Source: Sphagnum magellanicum
Taxonomy: Eukaryota > Streptophyta > Sphagnopsida > Sphagnales > Sphagnaceae
Direction of reading: 5' to 3'
Length of the DNA stretch: 64,000 nucleotides
Assembly: GCA_021904315.1 (NCBI GenBank)
Contig: CM038916.1
Span: 12,427,065-12,491,064 of the forward strand
In this document: positions 47,901 to 58,613 of the stretch, piece by piece
How the letters are laid out: every line of letters starts with the position of its first letter
Numbering within the stretch: position 1 is the first letter of the stretch
Made by a program: the position numbers and the translations under genes
Notes under the pieces: model-generated
Seen by the model: the letters and a program-made list of their open reading frames with translations, nothing else
Databases searched by the model: none
What the model was told of the DNA's origin: nothing

Positions 47901-48697
47901 GTTAATATTATTTTTTAGTGTGCTTTAGCCTTTGCTATAAAGAGGAAGATTAAGTTGGTAGGTGATGCTTATTCTAGACCTCCCATTACAATTAAATCTC
48001 ATGATTTGCATGCATGTGACATTTAAAGGGTTGTGGGTGAGATAGGTTCTTACCATCAAAAGGACTAGCTTTCTCCCTTTTTTGGTTCCTATGGGCTGTG
48101 TGTCCTTTTTTTGGCCTTCCCTTTTTGTCTCCCTTATGATGGTTCTGGCCATCGATCTTTTATTGGATTTTTGTGATTTATGTTTTATAATGTGGTACCT
48201 AGGCTAGTTTGACATTAACTGAATTATTCATGAAATTTTTTATAAGTATCCAGTAGGTACGTTGAAAGTCCTAGAAAACTTAGTCGAAATTTTAAAGATG
48301 TCAAAAATTTACTCAAAACTTGGTGGGGGTTTCTAAACAACTTATTATCCTGGGTCAATCCTAGTGGCATGCACATTAATTTCAACAACATGTTCTGGTT
48401 TGGAAAATGTTTTGTGAAGAAACGGGTACATGTGTTTCCTTATAAGGCTATGGTCACACCTGATGCTCCCCAAATTTTTGGTTGGTTTTAATAACAGGTA
48501 GGAGATGATGTGATAGTGGCATTGTTGAATGGAGGTCATAATAGCTTTGAGGATGGATCTCACACCCCAGCATGAAGTTAAATGCACCAATCTTGCACAA
48601 TATATTTTTGGTGCCAAATTTTGCCAAATTGTAAAAAATGATTTGCAACTATGACCCCTTCAAGGTTTCATTTGAAATTCTTTGCTAAAGAAGTAGG
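47901..48697. other. Intergenic DNA after the LINE-like relic
   Basis: Could include the 3' end of the LINE-like element (about 47,900-48,030 still gives scattered matches to its tail), but no clear boundary or poly-A tail was found. Confidence 0.35.
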
Positions 48698-48915
48698 CTT
48701 TTGGGACTAGATTCACCAAATTTAAAATGCATGCTTTTGTAGGTTGTCAAATAGTAACAAGATTATAATTTTTCTTTATTGTCCTACTTGTCCCATAGTC
48801 AAATTTGATTAGATCCTTTTGTGAATGGTTGTTGGTGTGGCTATGCCACAAAAGTGAAAAGAAAACCTTGATAGTCCATAAACCGTAAACCAAGAAGTTA
48901 GTTTCCAAAAATTTA
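48698..48915. repeat. Short duplicated block, copy 1 (pair at 51,078)
   Basis: Matches 51,078-51,305 in direct orientation, from CTTTTGGGACTAG to CCAAGA(A/G)(G/A)TTAGTTT, with several substitutions and a 20-bp insertion in the other copy. No coding signal. Confidence 0.85.
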
Positions 48916-49879
48916 TATTTTGCATTGACCGGTGGAGCTCATCGACCACTCTTGGTACATTTATTCTGCCCTGCCCGAAATCCTCCCTTTTGGCCTTCAA
49001 ATATTTTTTTACCTTTTTGCCCTTTACTTTTCCTTACTTTTTCTCATTTCTTTTGTTTTTTTACTTCGCTTATTAACAAATCAATTAAAAAATCAAAGAC
49101 TTAAATTTTTTAAAAAAAAATTTCATTAAATTCTTAAAATCGCACATATATTTTTTAACCCCAAGTTAATTTCTTAATCAACCAATAATTTTTTAATCTT
49201 CAAAGAAAGGATTGGACCCAAAAAAATGCATAAATTTTGTTTTGAGTGATGATTCCACCAATTGTTTTTATTTTCAATCTGGTGGCTTCAAAACTTTAAG
49301 TAGTGAAGTTTATCAAAAAAAAATTTATTTATTTTTTCAGATTAACACTAATAGAATCAATTCTCCCAAATTTTGGATTAATTTTTTTTCAATAAAAAAC
49401 AAAAAGTTTCAATATTTTTGTCACTATAGTGCAAATATTCTGCAATTGATTAATTTCAACATTTCGCTATGAAAATAAAATATTAGCAAAATATTTCAAA
49501 TATTTCTTGTTGTTTTGCAAATTTTTTTTAATCAAATTGTATTCAACTATCCCCCATGAATCCCATGAAACTTTTTTTTTTAATCATTTTTATTTTTAAA
49601 ATCTGAAAAAATAAAATAAATATGTAATTACATGCTAGTCGGGCAATAATTGGATGAGAATTTGGGCAAGCGAGGGGGCAACAAGGCATCATTCGTTATT
49701 AGAATTGTTTCACCAATGAAATGCGCAAGTTGATGCACCTTCACACTCCTTGAAAGACTCAAATGTGAATCCAAAAGTGGAAACAATGGAAGGATAAGGA
49801 GTTGGGATACGTTCCCTAGTTCGAATATTTTGGGGGTAGACAAGTGTGTTAAAACTTCGGGATGGGGACTAAGATGAAT
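48916..49879. other. AT-rich intergenic DNA
   Basis: Long A/T tracts (49,070-49,620), no recognisable gene or element. Confidence 0.5.
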
Positions 49880-50629
49880 GACAAGTGGGTCAATTATTCA
49901 CACAAATTTGCACAAACCAAACAATTAGTTGGTTAGTACATGGTTAGAACACTTTTGGTGCATGGATGAACCACATGCATACACGGACTCATAAGACTCA
50001 CCACGTCCTAGACTTAGGGGAAGCCGCCACCTTCCCCCTTATAGTATTCTTTATGCTTGACCATAGGACCTGCACCCAAATGTCATTTTGTCCCAAAACA
50101 CCCAAGTTGGGAGTCCCGAAATTCTTGAAATTAGGACTCCTACAACTTTGGAGGCCCATAACTTTTTGTGCAGGCTTCTGATTGAGGTGAGGTTTAAAGC
50201 AAAGTTATATCCCTCATCAAGAGCTCTCCAATAGTATGTGACATGCCATTTTCACGCAATTAAAGCGAGGCGATTCCTGACTTTTAATGGTCAAAAATCA
50301 AATTGACACTTTGATTTTTGGCGCTTCTTTTGGCCATAACTTGTGTTTTAAGTACTCAAATGGGTCATGAAAGCCCATTTTAGACATGTACATTCCAAGA
50401 GCTTTTTAATGATATAAGAAAATCTTTAATCCAATGAGTTTTGACTCTTGCAATTGCCCTCTAAAAAATTGGGAGTCCACTAAGACTTCAATTCCCAAAG
50501 TGAGAGCCCACTTGGGAGTGTGTGAGTTCATTCCTTCACACTCTCCTACACTCCTAGGGGCTTGAAATGTGACTTTTGAGGTTCATTCTCAGCCCGCACC
50601 TTTGCAAGCCCAAGGCTAAGGTTACGACA
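49880..50629 (-). mobile_element. Diverged LTR of the same Ty3/gypsy family
   Basis: On the minus strand it starts TGTCGTAACC and shares with the main LTR family the hairpin block GGGGGAAGGTGGxGGCTTCCCC (here with one change), GAGTCxTATGAGTC, GGGAGTCCCGAAAT-like repeats and the purine-rich TCAAACTG region. The left boundary is uncertain and no target duplication was identified. Divergence from the other LTRs is much greater than among them, so it is an older insertion or a separate subfamily. Confidence 0.7.
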
Positions 50630-50647
50630 CAAATGATGATGTGGAAG

Positions 50648-51076
50648 AAAGATTGCATTTGGGTCGACTTTGGACGCTTGAAAGGGAATCGCATTTGGGT
50701 TTAGTTGGGATGTTCTTAGATTGTGAGGAGTGATAACAATTGCCAAAGGTTTTGCCCAAACAAAAAAAAATTCTTTATCATTAGTGCACTAAGTGCAAGG
50801 TTTAAGTATGTTTTAGACCACAAAAGAACAAAGCCATCACCACATTGAGAGGTGGACAAAATGATCTTGTTGCTATGTGTTAATTTGCACCAGGAAATCC
50901 ACTTTACACATCAATAGCTTTTGCAGTACACCTTTCTTCCATTCCAGACTGCCTTGAATAGAAACAAAAGCAACATTCAGAGATCATGACAAATGTAAGC
51001 TTTCCTCCTTGTTCCTCTCTATGTATTGGTTTCTTTTAACAATACATGTGTTTTGTTTTTTAAAAAATCTTGACCT
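50648..51076. repeat. Tandem duplicate of the PPR upstream region, decayed copy
   Basis: Matches 51,741-52,197 in direct orientation over about 430 bp, from AGATTGCATTTGGGTCGAC to AAAATCTT(G/C)ACCTG. Many differences turn C or G in the downstream copy into T or A here, including former CpG sites, as expected for an unselected methylated copy. Confidence 0.88.
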
Positions 51077-51077
51077 G

Positions 51078-51305
51078 CTTTTGGGACTAGGTTTGCCAAA
51101 TTTAAAGGGAATCCTCTTGCAAGTTGTCAAATAACAACAAGATTATAATATTTCTTTCTTTGTCCTATAGTCAAATTTGACTAGATCCTCTTGTGAATCG
51201 TTGAGAGTGTGGCTACACCACAAAAGTGAAAAGAAAACCTTGATAGTCCATTATTGCATCCTATACTCCATAAACCCTAAACCAAGAGATTAGTTTTCAA
51301 AAACA
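51078..51305. repeat. Short duplicated block, copy 2 (pair at 48,698)
   Basis: Direct match to 48,698-48,915. It begins exactly where similarity between the two PPR-upstream copies ends, so it may mark an insertion or a recombination joint. Confidence 0.85.
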
Positions 51306-51740
51306 TTTTAAAAAATGGTACAAAAATGTGATAGGTCCAAATGTTCTTAGAAGTGTGCACGAAAAGAATGGGTGCCAATGCATGTTGATGAAAAATGATT
51401 GAAAGTGGATGATCTTCATTGTTGTTAATGTGCAAAAAATGTTAATTTTTTAAATCCAATATCAAACAATATAAAATTGAATGTCAAATTAAATTTCAGA
51501 AACTTAATTAAATATTCGAGAATATAAATACCAATCTTGTGACCTATAAATTGGGTATTTGCATTACAAAATCCCCCTACCAAACAGTAGGAACCATCTG
51601 CTGCCGCTGCCGCTCCTGCTTTTGAGAGTTACTGTCTCGAGCCATCCCTTTAAGCTGCCGGGGTTTTGGAGGGTTTTACGGCCAGTGCAAGCGGACCGAT
51701 GTTCAATCTGGAATAGTTCCACCAACAAGTGCCCAAGTGG

Positions 51741-52197
51741 TTGGTTTGGGTGAGAGATTGCATTTGGGTCGACTTGGGACGCTCGAGAGGGAATTGCATT
51801 TGGGTCTATTTGGGATGCTCTTGGATTGTGAGCAGCGACAGATTTGCCAAGGGTTTTTGCCGAAGCAAAAAATTCTTCATCATCATATGTGCAGCAAGTG
51901 CAATTGCCATGTGCAAGGTCTAAGTCTGTTCTGGATCACAAACGCAGCAGCTCCACCACCACATGGAGAGTTGGACGAGGCGGATCTTGTTGCTACGTGT
52001 TAGTGTGCACCCGCAATTTCACTTTATACACAAACAGCTTGCGCAGTACACCGCTCTTCATTCCAGACAGCCCCGAATGGAAACAAAGGCGGCACTCAGA
52101 GATCACGGCAATTGTAAGCTTTCCTGTGTTGTTCCTCTCTATGTACTGCCTTCTTCTAACAATACGTGTGTTTTGTTTCTTGAAAAATCTTCACCTG
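51741..52197 (+). repeat. Upstream region of the PPR gene, better-preserved duplicate
   Basis: Partner of 50,648-51,076. It keeps CpG-containing sequence and open frames. At 52,078-52,115 an ATG-led segment ends in ACGGCAATT followed by GTAAGC, a good 5' splice site, and ATTTGATTATAG at about 52,199-52,210 would be a matching acceptor. It may therefore be a 5' exon of the gene relic downstream, but no targeting peptide or domain is clear. Confidence 0.5.
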
Positions 52198-52662
52198 ATT
52201 TGATTATAGTGATATCGTCCCAGTCAAATCGAGAGGCTGGATACAATCTGTGCAAAATGCAATACCCCATCCTGGCTTCTATGGGATCAGAGTTCACCAT
52301 TTGGCTGGAAGTTTTTCTCCAGTCCCTGGAGATCACACAGAGAAACTGTGGCAGGAGTTCTTTAGGGATCCTTCGCAATGTTGGGATCATAGATCAGAGA
52401 AGGTAAGTGAACATCAAACCTGTCAGAGTTCACATGTCAATGGAGCCATACCTCTTGTTGGTGTCAATCTTTTTTCTCTCTGTTGGTTGTTGCTATCCTG
52501 CCTTGGTCTAAACTGGGCAGAATTTCTTTTCAGGTCCTTTGCACTGGTGGAGTAGTAGTTGTAGGCTGGAGAAGGTAGGTCAATGCAATATGCTGATGGA
52601 GAAGGTCAGTGCACATTTCGCTGTTCTTATGATACCATTTATTCCCGGGATGTTGAGAATAC

Positions 52663-54336
52663 ATGGCTGATCAGCTTGATCTGGATTGCTGGTTGTCAAC
52701 AAATGAAAGGTATCCATATTTCAAACACAAGAACACATGGGAAGCACTTTGGGTTGAGGACGGACAAAACTCACCATGGGTGGCAGCAGAGATAGTTGCA
52801 AAGGCACCAGGTACAGTGCAATTCAACATATTTGCATGCAATCAGAAGCTTACAAAACATGTGAAGGATGGGCAACTTGAGAGGGTGATGCAGCTTTTCC
52901 AACAAATGCGACAACAAGTGAGTCCTAAAAAAATCACTTTTATTCAAGTGATTAAGGTATGTGCTCCTTTACGAACACTTGAAGATGGCAGGCTTGTTCA
53001 TAAACAGCTCATTCAAACTGGTTCTGAGTCTGATGTCTTTGTGGGGAGTAGGTTAGTGGACATGTATGCAAAATGTGGGAGCATTGAGGATGTTTGGAGA
53101 GTGTTCAACAAGATGCCATCTCAAAATGTGGTCACTTGGAGTACCATGATATTGGGACATGTGGAATGTGGGCAAGGGCAGAAGGCACTTGGACTCTTTC
53201 AACAAATGCAACATGAAGGTGTGCAACCAGATTCTGTTACTTTTGTGGGGGTGCTGAAAGCATGTGCCAGCATGGTTGCAATTGAAGAGGGGTAGGTGTG
53301 TTCATCAGGACATCAGTCAAAGCGGTTTGGAATTTGATGTCTTTGTGGGGAGTAGCTTAGTCAACATGTATGCAAAGTGTGGGAGCATGGAGGATGCTTG
53401 GAGAGTGTTCAACAAGATGCCATCTCAAACTGTGGTCACTTGGAATGCCATACTTGGAGGATGTGCCATGAATGGGCATGGTAAGGAAGCTCTTAAATAT
53501 TTTGAACAGATGTGCGCAGAAGGTGTACAGCCAGATGATACCACTTTTATTTGTCTTCTGTCAGCTTGTCACCATGCAGGTTTGGTTGATGAAGGCATGC
53601 ACTGTTATGCTTCAATGGTCACTTACTATATGATTTCTGCAAAGTTGGAACATTACACCTGCATGGTCGACCTTCTTGGCCATGCTGGCCATCTACAGGA
53701 GGTAGAGAATATGGTCATGGCAATGCCCTGGAAACCACATGTGGCTGCATGGATGGCTTTACTTGGTGCTTGCAGAATTCATGATAAGGTGGAGATGGCT
53801 GAACGTGTTGCCAGAGGAATTCTTGAAATGGAACCTGACAATGCTGCTGATTATGGGCTGCCGTCAAACATCTATGCTGCTGCTGGCAACTGGCATCTTT
53901 GTGAGAATGTTAAATGTTAGAGAGAGGAAAAAGGTGGGATGAAATAGCCGGGTCGCACCTGGATTGAAGTGAACAATGAGGTGCATATGATTGTAGTAAA
54001 GGATCAAGGCCACTGCCAGATTATTGAATTCATGCAGATCTGCAGAGGTTGTCAGGGCTCATGCAGGATGTGGGGTATGTGCCTTGTACAAGATTCATTC
54101 TGCATGTTGTGGAAGAAGAAGAATTGGTGTTTCAGCTGTGCCACCATAGTGAGAAACTGGCTGTTGCACTTGGGCTCATCAACACAGCTCCTAGTAGTCC
54201 TCTCCGAATAAAAAAATCTGCAGGTTTTTTAAGATTGCCACACTTCCAAGAAGTTCACCTCAAAAATATTGAGGGATGAGCAAATCACTTTGATCACTTT
54301 GAAGATGGTATTTGTTAGTGCATGGACTACTGGTAA
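52663..54336 (+). pseudogene. PPR protein of the E/DYW class, pseudogene
   Basis: Pentatricopeptide repeat proteins bind organellar RNA, and the DYW domain is a cytidine deaminase for C-to-U editing. From MADQLDLD at 52,663, PPR repeats follow: FVGSRLVDMYAKCGSIEDVW, VFNKMPSQNVVTWSTMILGH and QPDSVTFVGVLKACA. A one-base G insertion near 53,288-53,292 shifts the frame; repeats continue from RCVHQDISQSG to VAAWMALLGACRIH. Two in-frame TAG codons follow (53,918 and near 53,945), then the E region (TWIEVNNEVH), another frameshift near 54,030, and the DYW domain with HSEKLAVALG (the HxE zinc/active site). The CxDCH motif is damaged (Cys to Phe, Glu to stop). The terminal DYW tripeptide and TAA are at 54,325-54,336, with a stop for the Ser of CSC. 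No clear organelle signal upstream. Confidence 0.92.
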
Positions 54337-54392
54337 TGCCAGTAATCTGTCTTGTCAATCACTGTGTCAAGTTCATTTTGTTTTGAGTAGCA

Positions 54393-54638
54393 TGTCTAGT
54401 AGTCTGATGTCTTTATGGGGAATAGCTTGGTTGACATGTATGTGAAATGTAGGGGCAAAAGGCACTGAAACTATTTCAATAAATGCAACAGGAAGGTGTG
54501 TGACCATTTTGTGGGATTGCTGAATACATGTGCCAGTGCTGTTGCACTTGAAGTGGGCAGGTGGGCTCATGATCAGATCATTCAATATGCATGCGATTTA
54601 GGTGCCTTAGTGGGTAGTAGCTTGGTGGACATGTATTA
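54393..54638 (+). pseudogene. Second PPR fragment
   Basis: Pieces of PPR repeats matching the upstream pseudogene are readable: SDVFMGNSLVDMYVKC, then after a frame change VGLLNTCASAVALEVGRWAH, DQIIQ and LVGSSLVDMY, ending in TAG. It carries internal deletions and no start. It is probably a remnant of a tandem PPR copy or an internal duplication. Confidence 0.75.
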
Positions 54639-54643
54639 GTGAC

Positions 54644-55078
54644 ATGAGCCCAAATTTAGACTCTGCAAGCATTCTTAGCAACACCGGTGGTAGTTTAGTC
54701 TCTAGTGACCTGAGATGGAACAGTGCAAGGAAGAGAATGTGGCATGGGGGTGAATCGCTGGCTGTGTTGAGGGCAGAGCACCGGGTGAACCAATTCCAAG
54801 CCAATAATCTAATCCCAGCAAAAGAGGAAGAGGACATGCAGGCTGGAGATGGTTCAATGAGTGATGGAGAAAATGAAGGTCTTCCATCACCCTGTGATCA
54901 AGAGGAGCCCAGATGGGGAACTGGTGGAAGGAGTGGAGAAAGTGATGACACTGTGAAACTGAAGAAACTAAGACAAGGGCATGAAGGTACTTTGAAACCC
55001 ATTCATGCACCACCTGTTGGGGGCACTCCTCTCTTCTTAGGGACAGCACCCATAGCAAACTTGGTCATGTCAAGATGA
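54644..55078 (+). other. Unidentified 144-codon open frame
   Basis: An open frame from ATGAGCCCAAAT to TGA at 55,076, in sequence of higher GC content. The product would be hydrophilic and acidic in the middle (AKEEEDMQAGDGSMSDGEN), with no recognisable domain. It is preceded by GTATTAG, which could be a splice acceptor, and followed by AATAAA at about 55,096. It might be a terminal exon of the decayed PPR locus or of a gene I cannot see. Chance is possible. Confidence 0.25.
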
Positions 55079-55513
55079 TCAGCCTGAAAAAGCTCAATAA
55101 AAGTTTTGCAGATGATTTGCAATTCTTGACATTAATCTTGGTCTTGCATCTTTGAAGGAAGTCTGCTTTAGAGAAGAAACATAACGAGTTTCAAGAGCTG
55201 TCTGTCTAGAGCTGCTGTCTATGGGCTTAAACGCACCCAACCCACCCACCCTGAAAGTTTTGCCAAAAGTCTTTGTCAACTGTCCTATGTGATGGGTGGT
55301 GTGTGGAAGTGTTTTTTTAAAGCCAACAGTAAAAAGTTTTGAGCACCACGAATAGATTTGGACATATGGAAACAAGAAAAATATCTGTCTTTCTGTGGGT
55401 TTGTTTTCTGGCCTCTTCTCATCATGTACAATGGTTTTTTAAAGGAATGACAGTGCTGGATATGGAAATCAGATGAATGGTGTGTGCTCAGGTTGTCAAC
55501 ATGGTGATAATCA
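55079..55513. other. Intergenic DNA
   Basis: No recognised gene, only short open frames on both strands. Confidence 0.4.
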
Positions 55514-55653
55514 GGAATGTCTTGTCTCTTGGGAATCAAGAATATCTTGTATCTGGGAAATCAAATATGTGTCAGTCTGTGGGGGATTGAGAATGTCTTG
55601 TATTTGGGAATCAAGCATGTCTCATCTGGAGGGGATGAAGAATGTCTTGTCTA
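55514..55653. repeat. Minisatellite, ~25-bp unit, about 5.5 copies
   Basis: Units of 24-26 bp of the form GAATGTCTTGTCT followed by CTTGGGAATCAA repeat head to tail with moderate divergence. No coding signal. Confidence 0.85.
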
Positions 55654-55916
55654 ACACAAAGTGAACATAAATTGAATTGTCAGGAGCCCTTAGTAATACA
55701 ATGTGCGCTGTTTTTGAATAAGAATCAGTGTGGATGGGAGCAATAGTGTGGGTGGGGGATCTGGCTGCTTGCCTGTGTGAACTTTGTATTATTGGCAATA
55801 AGTTCTTGTAGTTAGGTTTTACTGTCTTTGACCATTTCTTTTGAAACACTTTGTGAAGGTGATGTCATATTGTGGTCTCTGTTGTGCATGTTGCTTTCTT
55901 TCTTAGCTACTTGATG

Positions 55917-56007
55917 TGATAGAATTGATGTCATCAAGTGAGGTTGCCTCTTGGTTTGCTATTGTGGTAAAATTCTTGCCGTAAGAAGCATGACATCAAT
56001 TCTATCA
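55917..56007. repeat. Inverted repeat with perfect 18-bp arms
   Basis: TGATAGAATTGATGTCAT (55,917-55,934) is perfectly complementary to 55,990-56,007, with a 55-nt spacer. It lies about 45 bp left of the duplication boundary at 56,051. It could be a MITE end, a small-RNA hairpin or chance. Confidence 0.8.
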
Positions 56008-56050
56008 TGTTGAGAATGAGTTAATTCTTCATTTATTTCTTAAGCCAACA

Positions 56051-58613
56051 TATAAGTGGTTATACTTTCTTGTGTAGTTTTTTGCATGGAGATCTAATCA
56101 TTGGATTTGTTAATTACAACCATTTTGTTATGGGAGCAAAGACAACAGGTCATGTTTTTGATTTTGACATTGTTCAATAAAAATTTGAGAAACAGAAACG
56201 CCATTTGGAAAATAGGAAAACCAACAAAGATTGAGACCATTGAGTGGAAAACAGATCCTTAAGTATAATTACCATAATACCTATTCAATTTGAGTGACAA
56301 TTATATTAATTTATGAAATCCTAAAAATTCTAAAAACTACCAGCCCAAACACCAGAAGTTGTGGGATTAAGTGGAGTCCTTGTTACTATAACCAATTATT
56401 GTGATGAGAGAAAATCTTTTAGTTTTTCTCTTTTGATGCGATCTTCCCATGGACATTAACTACCATGATCAATCATCATTGTTGAAAATTCTTATTTCAA
56501 CATCATATGGGAACAAATTTTTCAAAATTTACATAGGATTTTATTGCTAAATTCAGTCTTGAAAAATAAAGTACTTATATGATGGCCTGTTTAATTTTTT
56601 CCATATAACACCTCCAAAGCAAGATGATCCGCTATTAAAGGACACTTATGCCCCTAGTTTTCTATCCTCATGCCGTGGTAATGGGGGGCAACATATCAGC
56701 ATCACAAGTAACTCTGAGTTGTAGTCACATGTCCTTTGATGTGTATAATCAAAATTCTCCTAGGCTTTTTCACATTCAGGGATCCATTGAAAAAGCAAGT
56801 GAATGGTATACTTCAGAAGGCAATATGCAATATTTCCTAAAATACTAGTCTTTGGATATAATTTCAAATTTTAACCTAATATTATATAACTAACTTACCA
56901 AGGTCATCATCAGTGGAACCAATATCCAAAAAAAATCTGAAAATGCTTCTCCCTCAAAGATCAGGACTCATGAAAACTCCGAGTGAATGAACAACATAAC
57001 TTGACTTTCCCAAAAACCCAATGATTTTGCCAACAGAACTTTGGAAATGGGTGAAATTTGGTTCCTCTCCCCCACCATATGGCCCATGAACCTTTTTGAG
57101 GTTGGTATGAAACGTTATCGCTGATAGTGCTCGAATTAAAACCCCATTTACAATTTGATAATGTAAAGGATAATATCCTTCGACTTGCGTTAAGAACTCA
57201 GATGGGTCAAGCAAAAACTGCAATAGCAAAATCTCGAAATAAGTGTATAAACAAGTGCAAGTTTGAAAGTACACATGTCAAGTGACAAATTCACATTTCG
57301 AATCAAAATTCCAATTCTTGCAAAGAAAAGACTGAAATCAGAGGCACACCTTCTCTCTCTTGCCATTTACTGCTCTCATATCTCCACCAAATACTGTTGT
57401 AGCTTTATAGCCATCGTATTCCTGTTCAACCTTGATAGTCCAAATAAGTGGTGTTGGACCACTTTGATAGTGTATCTCAATACTTCTGATGGACATGGTG
57501 GTACCACAAACTGCGACTCGGCCACCTCCCGGGCCTCCAAAAGGTCCTTCCCACTAAGGAATAAACAACACAATTAGAAGACATCCAAAGCTTGTGATAA
57601 GAAGTTAAATATACAATTAAGATAATCATTCAATGTTGGTTTTGCATATCATAGTACAGGGAAGTTTCAGCACATGTCTGGACTCTGCAAACTCATAATT
57701 GATTAAATTTGAACATTCTATTTTGAAACAAATTATTCCTCGCTATTCCCAAAAAACCTTCATCCTCCTTCACAAAATTTTCTTCTTTGAGAAAAAATAT
57801 TAAAAATAATTTCAGCAATTCTCAAAAATTAGAATTTGTGCCAAAGCCACCAAGGTACCACAATATAGCTTGCACACAGTATATTGTCTAGTCTATGCAC
57901 TGGTGTTGAAGGACCCTACTGGGCTGGTATGACGAGGCAATACCAGCCTTGTACCACTACTAACTTGGTGCGGACCTAATCTAGCATTGCTCTAGTTTTA
58001 TACCAATTGATTACCTGGTATATGTTTTCCATACTAGTAAAAAATTAGTGTTAAGCTCCACACCATGACACTATATGAAAGTATAAAAAAATACCAAATA
58101 CCAAGATCAGGCATGAATGTCAAAAGTCCATGCAGGACCAAAACTAGAATTATGTCTCCTCCCTCCCTTCTATGAGGATTTTCACAAAAATGAAAACATG
58201 CCTTTTTTCAACTTAAATGTTGGAAGTTGGGTCAAAAGAGATTCCTCCAAGCCTTTGGTTCCAAAAAGGCAGCTCATGTAGTGAAATCTGGTCACAGATT
58301 TAACATCTAAACTTCCCAGTGTGAGTCTAAATGTTCACAGGTACAAAAGGCAGCTATGGAATAGAAATCTGCTAAGAGTAATATTCTCTGTAGCTTTTGG
58401 TTCACTACAATTGTCCAATGACCCTCTGATCCATATATTTACACTCCAATCTTTATAAAGGAAGAGGTGAAAACTCAGGAGGCAACATATTAAGGGGATC
58501 ACTTTAGGACACAAGATCACCATAGTGCAACTGCAGATCACCGATTCACATTTTTTCAAAGGAAGTCAGAACACACCTTAATTCCTTGAAATCCTTCATT
58601 CGGGGGCAGCTTA
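56051..58613. repeat. Segmental duplication, right copy
   Basis: The partner of 3,409-6,789, in direct orientation. It covers the 3' flank, exons 4 and 3, introns 3 and 2 and 37 bp of exon 2 of the kinase-lectin gene. It lacks the LTR found at 5,824-6,643 and so records the pre-insertion state. The duplication stops inside exon 2, and everything upstream (the kinase) is unique to this locus within the window. Confidence 0.92.
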
